Below, piece after piece: positions 1-7,703 of a DNA stretch of 38,821 nucleotides. The notes below the pieces were generated by a model. The model saw only the letters and a program-made list of their open reading frames with translations. It searched no databases and was not told the DNA's origin. Every line of letters starts with the position of its first letter. Position 1 is the first letter of the stretch. A program made the translations under genes and the position numbers. This DNA comes from Oscillospiraceae bacterium (GTDB lineage: Bacteria; Bacillota; Clostridia; Oscillospirales; Oscillospiraceae). The stretch is from the NCBI GenBank assembly GCA_902801295.1, contig CADCHN010000015.1, positions 1-38,821 of the forward strand. Direction: 5' to 3'.

Positions 1-1
1 G

Positions 2-622
2 AAGCAGCGGTATGAATCCAGCTACTACAGCGCCGACCAGCTCAAAACCCTGTTTGACGCGATCCGGGATGATCCCATCTATCCCCTTGTGAAGATCACC
101 GCCCTGTACGGCCTGCGCCGGAGCGAGGTTCTGGGGCTGAAATGGGACAGCGTGGATTTCACCGCCGGGCGGCTAACGATCAAGCACACCGTTTCCAAGG
201 TCACGACAACAGTCTGCAAGGACAAGACCAAGAACAGCTCCAGCCACCGATCTTTCCCCTTATCGGCTGAGGCAAGAGAAATCTTTATGCAAGCCAAGAC
301 GGAGGAAGCGATCAACCGAAAGCTCTGCGGCGCGGACTATGAGGAAAACGACTTTATCTTCAAATGGCCTAACGGCACTCCCTTTTCGCCGGATTACGTT
401 TCTTCCCATTTCTCGCTTCTCCTGAAGAACAACCACTTGCCGCATATCCGTTTCCATGAGCTTCGGCACAGCTGCGCCAGCCTGCTCCTTAACAACGGAT
501 TCACGCTGAAAGATGTGCAGGAATACATGGGTCACGCCGATATTCAGATGACAGCGAACATTTACGGACACCTGGATATGCAGAGAAAAGAGCTTCTGAC
601 GGCCCCGTTAGAAAAGTGTTAG
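2..622 (+). CDS. Tyrosine recombinase (integrase), 3' part only
   Basis: This is the C-terminal catalytic part of a phage/ICE-type tyrosine integrase; the reading frame is open from the window edge, so the start and the N-terminal DNA-binding domains lie outside. Catalytic-domain landmarks are visible in order: the first Arg in GLRRSEVLGL, the HELRHS box (His-x-x-Arg), and MGHADIQMTANIYGHL, which holds the late His and the nucleophilic Tyr. The gene ends 122 bp from the 3' end of a tRNA-Leu gene and points at it, the usual arrangement for an element that has integrated into that tRNA. The rest of the element should therefore lie to the left. Base composition looks less GC-rich than the flanking chromosome (by eye). 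Function is confident; which element it belongs to cannot be seen. Confidence 0.93.
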   Translation, partial: KQRYESSYYSADQLKTLFDAIRDDPIYPLVKITALYGLRRSEVLGLKWDSVDFTAGRLTIKHTVSKVTTTVCKDKTKNSSSHRSFPLSAEAREIFMQAKTEEAINRKLCGADYEENDFIFKWPNGTPFSPDYVSSHFSLLLKNNHLPHIRFHELRHSCASLLLNNGFTLKDVQEYMGHADIQMTANIYGHLDMQRKELLTAPLEKC

Positions 623-637
623 AAAAACGTTAGAAAT
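607..637 (+). repeat. Three 11-bp-period direct repeats after the integrase
   Basis: GTTAGAAAA occurs at 607-615 and 618-626, and GTTAGAAAT at 629-637, exactly 11 bp apart. The array overlaps the integrase stop codon and lies between that gene and the tRNA. One repeat per helical turn next to an attachment site suggests arm-type binding sites for integrase or excisionase; this role is inferred. Confidence 0.6.
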
Positions 638-703
638 CGGCCCTTTGTCGAAGGAAAGTGAGAAACGGCGAAAGAAGAACTTGTCCGAAAAGTTCTCAAA
701 AAG

Positions 704-735
704 CAAAAAATGACCCCAAATCTTGCGATTTGAGG
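704..735 (-). terminator. Terminator of tRNA-Leu
   Basis: On the minus strand a 9-bp stem (CCTCAAATC / GATTTGGGG, one G-U pair) closes a GCAA tetraloop and is followed by TCATTTTTT. It begins 9 nt after the encoded CCA end of the tRNA. If the tRNA 3' end is the attachment core, this terminator was probably brought in by the element. Confidence 0.8.
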
Positions 736-743
736 CCAATTCA

Positions 744-831
744 TGGTGCGCGAGGCGGGACTTGAACCCGCACGCCCGGAGTGAGCACTAGAACCTGAAT
801 CTAGCGAGTCTGCCAATTCCACCACTCGCGC
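744..831 (-). tRNA. tRNA-Leu (CAG anticodon)
   Basis: Read on the minus strand, the sequence folds as an 88-nt class II tRNA: acceptor GCGCGAG pairs with CTCGCGC, the discriminator is A, and CCA is encoded. The anticodon stem CTAGA/TCTAG encloses the loop TTCAGGT, giving anticodon CAG (leucine, CUG codons). The T-arm contains GGTTCAAGTCC, and a variable arm typical of leucine tRNAs is present. The adjacent integrase indicates that its 3' half doubles as an attachment site; the gene remains complete, as expected when the element carries a copy of the tRNA 3' end. Confidence 0.95.
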
Positions 832-844
832 ATCTCTGGAAATA

Positions 845-873
845 ATAATAGCACCCGCTTTCGGGATTGTCAA
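845..873 (-). promoter_or_regulatory. Promoter of tRNA-Leu
   Basis: On the minus strand TTGACA (868-873) is followed by a 17-bp spacer and TATTAT (845-850), a near-consensus vegetative promoter 14 bp before the mature tRNA 5' end. Confidence 0.8.
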
Positions 874-904
874 GCATTTTTTCCTCCGCGAAAGGGAAAT
901 TTGC

Positions 905-933
905 TTTACTTTGCCGGAGGGCGGAGATATAAT
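905..933 (+). promoter_or_regulatory. Promoter of the DUF975 gene
   Basis: A perfect TATAAT (928-933) stands 17 bp after TTTACT (905-910), 30 bp before the start codon of the membrane protein gene. Confidence 0.7.
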
Positions 934-963
934 AGTCCTACTGACTTTCCCCGAGGTGATCCC

Positions 964-1746
964 ATGTACATCGACCGCTACTCCATCAAGGCCGACGCGC
1001 GCGAGCATCTCCGCTCCGCGGTTCCGCGTCCGTACTATGAGGGGCTGCTGTTTCTTCTTGTCGCCGGCATTTTGACCGGGCTCTCCATGGCGCTGATGGC
1101 CTCCAAGCTCACCGATGCCGGCGTCGAAACCTATATGAAATACGTCATGGCCGGGATGTATGAGGACGCTGTCCGCTATCTCCGAACACTCACCCCTCCC
1201 ACGGCCGACTACCTCATCAGCAATGTTCTGGATTTATTACGCAGCATCGTTGCCGTCGGCCTGAGCATTTTCGCCATGAACACGCTCCGGCAAAAGGAGG
1301 CCAGCCTTGGGAATCTGCTGGACGGCTTCGGCCGCTTTTTCCCGCTGCTGATTCTGCTCGTGCTGATGCGCTTTCTGGTGTCGCTGTGGTCCTATCTGCT
1401 GGTAATTCCCGGCATCATCGCCTTTTACCGCTACCGCCTGGCCGTCTATCTGCTGCTCGACCATCCGGAGCTGAACCCGCTCCAGTGCATCCTGCTCAGC
1501 GGGCAGATGATGCGCGGCAAGAAGTGGGAGCTGTTTCTGCTGGATCTGAGCTTTCTCGGCTGGGCGCTGCTGGCCTCTCTCCCGCTGAGCTTCGGCGCCG
1601 CCCTCGGCAGCCTGGCAACGCTGATCGTCGGCGCGCTCGGCAGTGCGGCGATTCTGGGCTGGCTGCTGCCCTATTATGAGCTGAGCTGCGTCGGCTTCTA
1701 CGAGGCCGTCAAGACGCCGATCCAGTCCATTCCGCCCGAAGAATAA
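964..1746 (+). CDS. DUF975-family integral membrane protein
   Basis: A 260-residue multi-spanning membrane protein resembling the DUF975 family of Firmicutes, whose function is not established. The N-terminus is a short cytoplasmic stretch (MYIDRYSIKADAREHL), followed by several hydrophobic segments. The second half has a family-like pattern: a conserved-looking segment around WSYLLVIPGIIAFYRYRLAVY, then SGQMMRGKKWELFLLDLSFLGW. The ATG at 964 is chosen because GAGGTGAT lies just upstream and the promoter TATAAT sits 30 bp before it; a TTG at 901 would overlap that promoter. It is a single-gene unit, closed by a terminator shared with rodA. Family assignment is from pattern memory and fairly confident. 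Confidence 0.8.
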   Translation: MYIDRYSIKADAREHLRSAVPRPYYEGLLFLLVAGILTGLSMALMASKLTDAGVETYMKYVMAGMYEDAVRYLRTLTPPTADYLISNVLDLLRSIVAVGLSIFAMNTLRQKEASLGNLLDGFGRFFPLLILLVLMRFLVSLWSYLLVIPGIIAFYRYRLAVYLLLDHPELNPLQCILLSGQMMRGKKWELFLLDLSFLGWALLASLPLSFGAALGSLATLIVGALGSAAILGWLLPYYELSCVGFYEAVKTPIQSIPPEE

Positions 1747-1751
1747 GTGAA

Positions 1752-1785
1752 AAACGATCCGCGGTCAACCGGCCGCGGATCGTTT
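1752..1785. terminator. Bidirectional terminator between DUF975 gene and rodA
   Basis: A 13-bp perfect stem (AAACGATCCGCGG / CCGCGGATCGTTT) with an 8-nt loop lies between the two convergent genes, with A/T-rich flanks on both sides. Confidence 0.85.
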
Positions 1786-1789
1786 GCTG

Positions 1790-2953
1790 TCAGTATTGAA
1801 TGATAAAGCGTTCTGGCTTTGGCTTGAACTTTACGCCGGATATGATGCCCATGGCGGCAAAGAGCGTCGCCATGGAGGAGCCTCCGTAGCTGAAGAAGGG
1901 CAAGGCGATGCCGATCACCGGGGTGATGCCGATGCACATGCCGACGTTGATGAAGGTCTGGAAGGCGATGGCCGCGCCGATGCCGACGCACAGCAGCGTG
2001 TCATAGGTGCGCCCGGCCTTGAAGCCTGCGCGGAAGCAGTGGATAATCAGGATCATCAGCAGGGTCAGCACGATCAGGCAGCCGATCATGCCCCACATCT
2101 CGCCGATGCTGGAGAAGATGAAGTCCGTGTGCTTGCCGGTAAATACCGTCTCCCGGTGGCCGGGATCTGCGCCGGTCAGGCGGCCGGAGGCCAGGGTGAA
2201 TTTGCTCTGCGTGGTCTGCCAGCGGATGCCCCAGCCGTCCGGATCGACGCTTTCGTCATAGGGAGCCAGCAGGCGCTTTTTCTGGTAGTCCTTGAGCACA
2301 TAGTTCCAGGCCAGCGGGATCATCGCCGCGACTGCGGCGCCGCCGATGGCAAACCAATAGAGCTTCACCCCGAGGGCGAAGAGCATCACGAGGAAGATCG
2401 CCAGCAGGATGATGGCGTTGCCAAGGTCCGAGGAGACGACCATGATGGCCAAGAAGACCGCGCCAAACACCGCCGCCATCTGAACCACCGCGAAGAAGGA
2501 GTTGACGTCGCCCTTCTGTCGCAGCGCGGTCATTTGCTTGGCGGATATGATGATGTACAGAATTTTGATGATCTCCGAGGGCTGAATGCCGATGCCGAGG
2601 AAGCGGATCCAGCTCTTGTTGCCGGTGCCGTCGTCTTCGCCGAAAACGAAAAGCGCGGCCAGCAGCAGCACGATCATCAGCACCAGCCACTTCCACTGTT
2701 CGCCCAGAATATCCGGGTCGATGATCGTGAAGAGCACAAAAGCGCCGATGCCCAGGAACACCGAAAAGACCTGCACGATGACCATCTTCGTCGGCGTGAT
2801 GGCGCGGACGTTCTGATCCGCAAGCCAGTGCGTGGTGTGGTACACGGCGATCACGCTGATGACGGCGCAGATCAGGCACAGAACCAGCAGGAAAATATCC
2901 GCCCGCTGGAAAAACATCTTCACATATTTTTTCACTTGAACGATCGTAAGCAC
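1790..2953 (-). CDS. rodA: RodA/FtsW-type SEDS peptidoglycan glycosyltransferase
   Basis: SEDS-family polytopic membrane enzyme, about 387 residues, which polymerises lipid II into glycan strands together with a class B penicillin-binding protein. The extracytoplasmic loop contains GKHTDFIFSSIGEMWG, matching the RodA-type HTDFIF motif that carries the essential Asp; the C-terminal GIALPFFSYGGSS is the hallmark SEDS signature, and GIQPSEIIKI is the conserved mid-protein motif. A SpoVE/FtsW assignment is possible, but HTDFIF favours RodA. The start is uncertain: GTG at 2953 has AAAGG only a few bases upstream, while internal starts at 2935 or 2917 lack a Shine-Dalgarno sequence. No penicillin-binding protein or mre genes are adjacent. 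It shares a divergent promoter region with tsaE. Confidence 0.88.
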   Translation of the reverse strand: MLTIVQVKKYVKMFFQRADIFLLVLCLICAVISVIAVYHTTHWLADQNVRAITPTKMVIVQVFSVFLGIGAFVLFTIIDPDILGEQWKWLVLMIVLLLAALFVFGEDDGTGNKSWIRFLGIGIQPSEIIKILYIIISAKQMTALRQKGDVNSFFAVVQMAAVFGAVFLAIMVVSSDLGNAIILLAIFLVMLFALGVKLYWFAIGGAAVAAMIPLAWNYVLKDYQKKRLLAPYDESVDPDGWGIRWQTTQSKFTLASGRLTGADPGHRETVFTGKHTDFIFSSIGEMWGMIGCLIVLTLLMILIIHCFRAGFKAGRTYDTLLCVGIGAAIAFQTFINVGMCIGITPVIGIALPFFSYGGSSMATLFAAMGIISGVKFKPKPERFIIQY

Positions 2954-3019
2954 CGCCTTTCGCGGGATTGAGGCCGGAAGCGTGTGAGTTTGACAAAATC
3001 TCCCGGCATATTCTTTGAT

Positions 3020-3048
3020 ATTTTATCACAGATTTGCACTTTACGCAA
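3020..3048 (-). promoter_or_regulatory. Promoter of rodA
   Basis: On the minus strand TTGCGT (3043-3048), a 17-bp spacer and TAAAAT (3020-3025). Its -35 region overlaps that of the opposing tsaE promoter. Confidence 0.6.
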
Positions 3049-3069
3049 TGGGCCAATGGGTGGTATAAT
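3040..3069 (+). promoter_or_regulatory. Promoter of tsaE-tsaB-upp
   Basis: A perfect TATAAT (3064-3069) preceded at 18 bp by TTTACG (3040-3045). The start codon of tsaE follows 28 bp later, giving a short leader. Confidence 0.7.
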
Positions 3070-3097
3070 ATTTAAGAATAAAAAAGAGAGGCACAGC

Positions 3098-3523
3098 ATG
3101 CGGGAATATATCACCACAAGTGAATCGGAAACCGAGGCGCTCGGCGCGAAGCTCGCCGCCGCGCTGCCCGGCGGCAGCGTGGTCGCCATGTACGGCGATC
3201 TCGGCGCCGGAAAGACGGCCTTCGTCCGCGGCATGGCCCGCGGCATGGGGCTGCAGGCGCGGGTCTCCAGCCCAACCTTTACCATCGTCAACGAGTATCT
3301 CGGGCAGCGGGAGCTGATCCACTTCGACATGTACCGTCTCTCCGGCGCCGATGAGCTGTTCGACATCGGCTGGGAGGATTATCTGGCGCGCGGCGCCGTC
3401 TGCGCGGTGGAGTGGAGCGAAAACGTGGAGGACGCCTTTTTCGGCGACGAAATCCGCGTGCGCATCGAAAAGCTTTCGGACACCGAGCGAAAAATCACCA
3501 TTGAGGGGGCGGATGAATGCTGA
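3098..3523 (+). CDS. tsaE: tRNA threonylcarbamoyladenosine biosynthesis ATPase TsaE
   Basis: A 141-residue P-loop protein that works with TsaB and TsaD to make the t6A37 modification of ANN-decoding tRNAs; its ATPase activity resets the TsaBD complex. The Walker A loop GDLGAGKT is at about residues 33-40, followed by the family motif SPTFTIVNEY and a conserved VEWSE near residue 109. The ATG at 3098 follows AAGAGAGG and matches the usual family length; an upstream TTG at 2984 would lie inside the promoter region. The stop codon overlaps the start of tsaB (the last codons read GCG GAT GAA TGC TGA), implying translational coupling. Confidence 0.95.
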   Translation: MREYITTSESETEALGAKLAAALPGGSVVAMYGDLGAGKTAFVRGMARGMGLQARVSSPTFTIVNEYLGQRELIHFDMYRLSGADELFDIGWEDYLARGAVCAVEWSENVEDAFFGDEIRVRIEKLSDTERKITIEGADEC

Positions 3524-4224
3524 TTCTCGCCTTGGAATCTTCGGCCAAAGCCGCGTCGGTCGCGCTGGTGCGGGACGGACGTCTGCTGGGGCAGTCAACG
3601 CAGATCAGCGCGCTGACGCACAGCCGCACGCTGCTGCCGATGGCGGAGGATCTGCTGAAAAACTGCGAGTTGACGACCGGCGACGTCGATCTGTTCGCCG
3701 TTGCGCATGGCCCCGGCTCTTTCACCGGCATCCGCATCGGCGTGTCCACGGTCAAGGGCCTCGCCTGGGCAACAGACAAGCCCTGCGTCGGCGTATCCAC
3801 GCTGGAGGCGCTGGCCTGGCACGGTCTCGCCGCGGGCGGAATCGTCTGTCCGGTGATGGACGCACGGCGCAGCCAGGTCTATAACGCGCTCTTTGAGATC
3901 CGCGGCGGAAAGCCCGTGCGGCTGTGCGAGGATCGCGCCATTGCGCTCGATCAGCTGGCCGATGAGCTTGCGGGCAAAAATACTCCGGTCTTTCTGCTGG
4001 GCGACGGCGCTGCGCTGACTGCCGGCTTTCTGCAAAAGCGCGGCCTCCCCTTCCGCCTCGCGCCGGACGATCTGCTCTGGCAGGACGGCTGGGGCGTAGC
4101 GATGGCCGCCCAAGGCAAACCGCCCATCAGCGGTGAGGAGCTGCTGCCGGTCTACCTGCGCCTGTCCCAGGCCGAGCGCGAGCGGCAGGAGCGCCTGGCT
4201 CACGAAGAAAAAGAAGCAAATTAA
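3517..4224 (+). CDS. tsaB: tRNA threonylcarbamoyladenosine biosynthesis protein TsaB
   Basis: A 235-residue ASKHA-fold protein, the non-catalytic partner that dimerises with TsaD in t6A synthesis. The N-terminus [17 protein letters not shown] and the [20 protein letters not shown] segment (around residues 67-86) are the family signatures. The C-terminus has a charged tail ending in EREREERL-like repeats of Glu and Arg. It overlaps tsaE by 7 bp. In many bacteria rimI and tsaD follow; here the next gene is upp, so tsaD must lie elsewhere. Confidence 0.95.
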   Translation: MLILALESSAKAASVALVRDGRLLGQSTQISALTHSRTLLPMAEDLLKNCELTTGDVDLFAVAHGPGSFTGIRIGVSTVKGLAWATDKPCVGVSTLEALAWHGLAAGGIVCPVMDARRSQVYNALFEIRGGKPVRLCEDRAIALDQLADELAGKNTPVFLLGDGAALTAGFLQKRGLPFRLAPDDLLWQDGWGVAMAAQGKPPISGEELLPVYLRLSQAERERQERLAHEEKEAN

Positions 4225-4249
4225 ATCAAATATAGAAGGAGACTCTGTC

Positions 4250-4879
4250 ATGAGCAAAGTAGTCGTTTTCGATCATCCCCTGATCCAGCACAAGCTCTCC
4301 ATTCTGCGCGACGAGAAGACCAGCGTCAAGGAGTTCCGCGAGCTGATCTCCGAGATCGCCATGCTGATGTGCTACGAGGCCACGCGCGATCTGCCCCTCG
4401 AAGAGATCGACGTCAAGACGCCCGTCGCCGTTGCCAAGTGCCGCCGCATCGCCGGCAAAAAGCTGGCCATCGTACCCATCCTCCGCGCCGGACTCGGCAT
4501 GGTGGACGGCATGGTGAGCATGATGCCCAACGTAAAGGTCGGCCACATCGGCCTGTTCCGCGATCCTGAGACCAAGGAGCCCGTGAAGTACTACTTCAAG
4601 ATGCCCGCCGACATTGCCGAGCGCGACGTGATCGTGGTCGATCCGATGCTCGCCACCGGCGGTTCCGCTGCCGCCGCCATCTCCTTCCTCAAGGACGAGG
4701 GCGTCAAGCACATCAAGCTCATGAGCATCATCGGTGCGCCCGAAGGCGTGGCCCGGATGCAGGAGACGCATCCCGACGTCGATATCTTTGTCGCCGCGCT
4801 GGACGATCATCTGAACGAAAACGCCTACATCGTTCCCGGCCTGGGCGACGCCGGCGACCGTATCTTCGGCACGAAGTAA
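4250..4879 (+). CDS. upp: Uracil phosphoribosyltransferase
   Basis: A 209-residue pyrimidine salvage enzyme that converts uracil and PRPP to UMP. The PRPP-binding motif [11 protein letters not shown] is at about residues 128-138, with the flexible [10 protein letters not shown] loop upstream and the C-terminal [14 protein letters not shown] uracil-binding end. The length matches the family. The ATG at 4250 has AAGGAG 8 bp upstream and lies 25 bp after tsaB, so it can be co-transcribed with tsaE-tsaB. A long hairpin follows as terminator. Confidence 0.97.
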   Translation: MSKVVVFDHPLIQHKLSILRDEKTSVKEFRELISEIAMLMCYEATRDLPLEEIDVKTPVAVAKCRRIAGKKLAIVPILRAGLGMVDGMVSMMPNVKVGHIGLFRDPETKEPVKYYFKMPADIAERDVIVVDPMLATGGSAAAAISFLKDEGVKHIKLMSIIGAPEGVARMQETHPDVDIFVAALDDHLNENAYIVPGLGDAGDRIFGTK

Positions 4880-4927
4880 GCCGGAAGCGCGTCAGGCAAG
4901 CGTTTGATTATTCTATTACCAAATGAA

Positions 4928-4965
4928 CTCAGGGGATACGCAACTTGCGTATCCCCTGAGCTTTT
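4928..4965. terminator. Bidirectional terminator between upp and glmS
   Basis: A near-perfect palindrome: CTCAGGGGATACGCAA (4928-4943) pairs with TTGCGTATCCCCTGAG (4945-4960), followed by CTTTT. The genes on both sides converge on it. Confidence 0.85.
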
Positions 4966-4979
4966 ATATCAGTGAGCAA

Positions 4980-6818
4980 TTACTCGACGGTGACGGATTT
5001 GGCGAGGTTGCGGGGCTTGTCGATGTCGCAGCCGCGCTGCAGCGCCACGTAATAGGCGAACAGCTGCAGCGGCACGATGCCCAGCGAGGGCTGGAGCAGC
5101 AGATGCGTATCGGGCACAGCGAGGACGTTTTCGGCGGTCTTGGCCATGTCGGCGCAGCGGCTCTCCGTCGTCAGCGCGACGATATCCGCACCGCGGGCCT
5201 TGACCTCGATGACGTTGGACATGGCCTTGTCAAACAGCGGCGTATAGGTGCCGAGGGCGATGACCAGGGTGCCCGGCTCGATAAGCGAGATGGTGCCGTG
5301 CTTGAGCTCGCCCGAGGCATAGGCCTCGGAGTGGATGTAGGAGATCTCCTTGAGCTTCAGGCTGCCCTCCAGGCCCAGCGCGTAGTCCAGGTTGCGGCCG
5401 ATGAAGAAGACGGAATCGTGGTTAAAGTAGCGCGAGGCGAGATACTGGATGGGCTCGGTGTTTTCCAGCACGCTCTCCATCCGCGCGGGCAGCGCCTGCA
5501 GCTCGCTGACGATGGCGGCGTACTCCGCCGGCTCGATGGTGCCGAGGGTCTCGGCAAAGTAGAGCCCCAGCATGTTCAGCACAGTCAGCTGCGTGCTGTA
5601 TGCTTTCGTGGTGGCCACGGCGATTTCGGGTCCGGCCCAGGTATAGAGCACGTCGTCCGACTCGCGGGCAATGGAGCTGCCGACGACGTTGACGATCGAC
5701 AAAACCCGCGCGCCGAGCTTTTTCGCCAGGCGCAGCGCCATCATCGAGTCCAGCGTCTCGCCGCTCTGGCTGATGACGATGACGAGCGTGTGCTCATCCA
5801 CCAGCGGGTCTGCGTAGCGAAACTCCGAGGCCAGCACGACCTCCACCGGCCGCCGCAGCAGGCGCTCGAGATTGTATTTGCCGATCACGCCCACATGGTA
5901 GCTCGAACCGCAGGCCACGATGAAGATGCGGTTCAGGGAGCGGATCTCCTCTGCCGTGAGCTTGAGATCCTCAAAGAACACATGCCCGTCCTTCAGCCGC
6001 GGGGAGATGGTCTTGCGGATCGCCTCCGGCTGCTCGAGGATCTCCTTGTACATGAAGTGGGCATAGCCGCCCTTTTCCGCGGCGCTCACGTCCCAGTCCA
6101 CGGTGTGGCGTTCTTTTTCGATCTCCAGCCCCATCGCGTCGAATACGCGGATGCCGGAGGCGCTGACCACGGCGACCTCGCCGTCGGCCATATAGGAAAC
6201 TTCGCGGGTGTACTTGAGGATGGCGGTCACGTCCGAGGCGATAAAGCTGCAGCCCTCACCGTAGCCCAGCAGCAGCGGCGCGTCCTTGCGCGCAGCAATG
6301 AAGCAGTCCGGGTAATCGACGCAGAGGATGCCCAGTGCATAGGCGCCCTCGATGCGGTGCAGCATTTTATACACGGCGCTCTTGAGGTCGCCGCTGCTTG
6401 CGTAGTAGTACTCCAGCAACTGCGCCACGACCTCGGTGTCGGTGTCGGAGCGGAAGCTGACGCCCTTGGAGATCAGAAATTCCTTGATTTCCAGATAGTT
6501 TTCAATGATGCCGTTGTGTACGACGGCGATCATGCCGTTCTGACTCAGATGGGGATGGGAGTTGACGTCATTGGGCTCGCCGTGGGTGGCCCAGCGGGTA
6601 TGGCCGATGCCCACGTGGCCGCTCAGGCTGCGGCCGTCATCCGTCAGCGCGCGCAGCACCTTCAGCCGCCCCTTGGCCTTTTTCATCTGCAGCCCCTGTT
6701 TCTCCGACAGCACAGCCACGCCCGCCGAGTCATACCCGCGGTACTCCAGCCGCTCCAGTCCGTCCAGCAGGATGGGCGCAGCCTCTTCCTTTCCGGCAAA
6801 GCCAACAATTCCGCACAT
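4980..6818 (-). CDS. glmS: Glutamine--fructose-6-phosphate aminotransferase (isomerizing)
   Basis: A 612-residue enzyme making glucosamine-6-phosphate, the entry to peptidoglycan precursors. It starts MCGIVGF, so Cys at position 2 becomes the N-terminal nucleophile of the glutaminase domain; HTRWATHG and DSHPH-like (here VNSHPH) motifs follow. Two SIS sugar-isomerase domains occupy the C-terminal half, with CGSSYHVG, SQSGETLDSM and SEAYASGELKHG, and the protein ends KSVTVE as the family does. The ATG at 6818 has AAGGTGG upstream; a TTG two codons earlier would displace the catalytic Cys. The mRNA leader is only about 45 nt, too short for the glmS ribozyme found in many Firmicutes. Confidence 0.97.
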   Translation of the reverse strand: MCGIVGFAGKEEAAPILLDGLERLEYRGYDSAGVAVLSEKQGLQMKKAKGRLKVLRALTDDGRSLSGHVGIGHTRWATHGEPNDVNSHPHLSQNGMIAVVHNGIIENYLEIKEFLISKGVSFRSDTDTEVVAQLLEYYYASSGDLKSAVYKMLHRIEGAYALGILCVDYPDCFIAARKDAPLLLGYGEGCSFIASDVTAILKYTREVSYMADGEVAVVSASGIRVFDAMGLEIEKERHTVDWDVSAAEKGGYAHFMYKEILEQPEAIRKTISPRLKDGHVFFEDLKLTAEEIRSLNRIFIVACGSSYHVGVIGKYNLERLLRRPVEVVLASEFRYADPLVDEHTLVIVISQSGETLDSMMALRLAKKLGARVLSIVNVVGSSIARESDDVLYTWAGPEIAVATTKAYSTQLTVLNMLGLYFAETLGTIEPAEYAAIVSELQALPARMESVLENTEPIQYLASRYFNHDSVFFIGRNLDYALGLEGSLKLKEISYIHSEAYASGELKHGTISLIEPGTLVIALGTYTPLFDKAMSNVIEVKARGADIVALTTESRCADMAKTAENVLAVPDTHLLLQPSLGIVPLQLFAYYVALQRGCDIDKPRNLAKSVTVE

Positions 6819-6870
6819 AAACAAGCCACCTTTCCGTCTGCGCGACAGCGCAAACTTTCACTTATAGTTT

Positions 6871-6899
6871 AGTATAGCAAAAATTTGCTTCAAGAGCAA
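6871..6899 (-). promoter_or_regulatory. Promoter of glmS
   Basis: On the minus strand TTGCTC (6894-6899), 17-bp spacer, TATACT (6871-6876). It sets a leader of roughly 45 nt. Confidence 0.65.
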
Positions 6900-6949
6900 G
6901 AGGCTTTGCCGTTATGGAAAAGAGCAGATCAAAAAAGTGCCCCCATCTG

Positions 6950-6978
6950 TTGATTTCTGCCAAAAAGCATGCTATTCT
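6950..6978 (+). promoter_or_regulatory. Promoter of the LUD/ornithine-cyclodeaminase-like pair
   Basis: TTGATT (6950-6955), 17-bp spacer, TATTCT (6973-6978), about 48 bp before the start codon. Confidence 0.5.
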
Positions 6979-7025
6979 ATTTTTGTATGTACACATAGGA
7001 ACATCGGCCGACAAGGAGGTAAGCG

Positions 7026-7655
7026 ATGGATCAAAATATCGTCAAGCGAAATGAGCTTCTCGCGCAGAAGGTCATCAAAGGGCTCCAGTCCCGCAACATG
7101 AGCGGCTACTATGCCGCCGACCGCAGGGAAGCCCTGCGCATTGCGCTTTCACTGATCCCGGAAGAGAGTCTGGTCACGATGGGCGGCGGTCAGAGCGTCT
7201 GGGAGATCGGTCTGCCGGAGGCGCTGAAGGCCGGCAATTACCGCTTCCTGGACCGCAATCTCGTCGAGGATAAGCGCGCCGCGATGCTCGCGGCCTACGA
7301 CGCGGACGTTTTTCTCGCCAGCGCCAACGCCATCACCGAGGACGGCGTGATGGTAAACATCGACGGCAACGCCAACCGCGTTTCCGCTATGGCTTACGGG
7401 CCGAAAAAGCTGGTGCTGATCGTCGGCATGAACAAGGTCTGTCCCGATCTGGACAGCGCCATGAAGCGCGCGAGAAACGTCGCCGCGCCTATCAACGCCC
7501 AGCGTTTCGGTCTTTCTACGCCCTGCGCGAAAACCGGCGCCTGCATGGACTGCAAATCGCCGGACACGATCTGCTGCCAGTTTCTGATAACCCGCTTCTC
7601 CCGCCACGCGGGCCGCATCCACGTCATTCTTGTCAATGACACCCTGGGTTTCTGA
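7026..7655 (+). CDS. LUD-domain (LutC/YkgG-like) protein
   Basis: A 209-residue protein of the LUD (lactate utilization, formerly DUF162) superfamily. Landmarks include LVTMGGGQSVWEIGLPEALKAG, the substrate-site-like DVFLASANAITEDG, and DGNANRVSAMAYGPKKLVLIVG. The C-terminal part carries a Cys cluster (CAKTGACMDC...CC) that could bind a metal or an Fe-S cluster. LutC proteins act in LutABC lactate oxidation, but lutA and lutB are not next to it; many stand-alone LUD proteins have no assigned reaction. The ATG is preceded by ACAAGGAGGTAAGCG, an ideal ribosome binding site. It is followed after 48 bp by an ornithine-cyclodeaminase-like gene, probably in the same transcript. Confidence 0.85.
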   Translation: MDQNIVKRNELLAQKVIKGLQSRNMSGYYAADRREALRIALSLIPEESLVTMGGGQSVWEIGLPEALKAGNYRFLDRNLVEDKRAAMLAAYDADVFLASANAITEDGVMVNIDGNANRVSAMAYGPKKLVLIVGMNKVCPDLDSAMKRARNVAAPINAQRFGLSTPCAKTGACMDCKSPDTICCQFLITRFSRHAGRIHVILVNDTLGF

Positions 7656-7703
7656 TCCTCCCGTCATTTCCATCAATTTCTACATAACAAGGAGATTACG
7701 ACC

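Noticed and set aside
1784..2971. Long plus-strand open frame opposite rodA
   Set aside because: It mirrors rodA in a GC-rich region, its translation is low-complexity His/Asp/Gln-rich, and it has no ribosome binding site.
4923..6872. Long plus-strand open frame opposite glmS
   Set aside because: Antisense shadow of the clearly recognised glmS; composition is unlike a protein.
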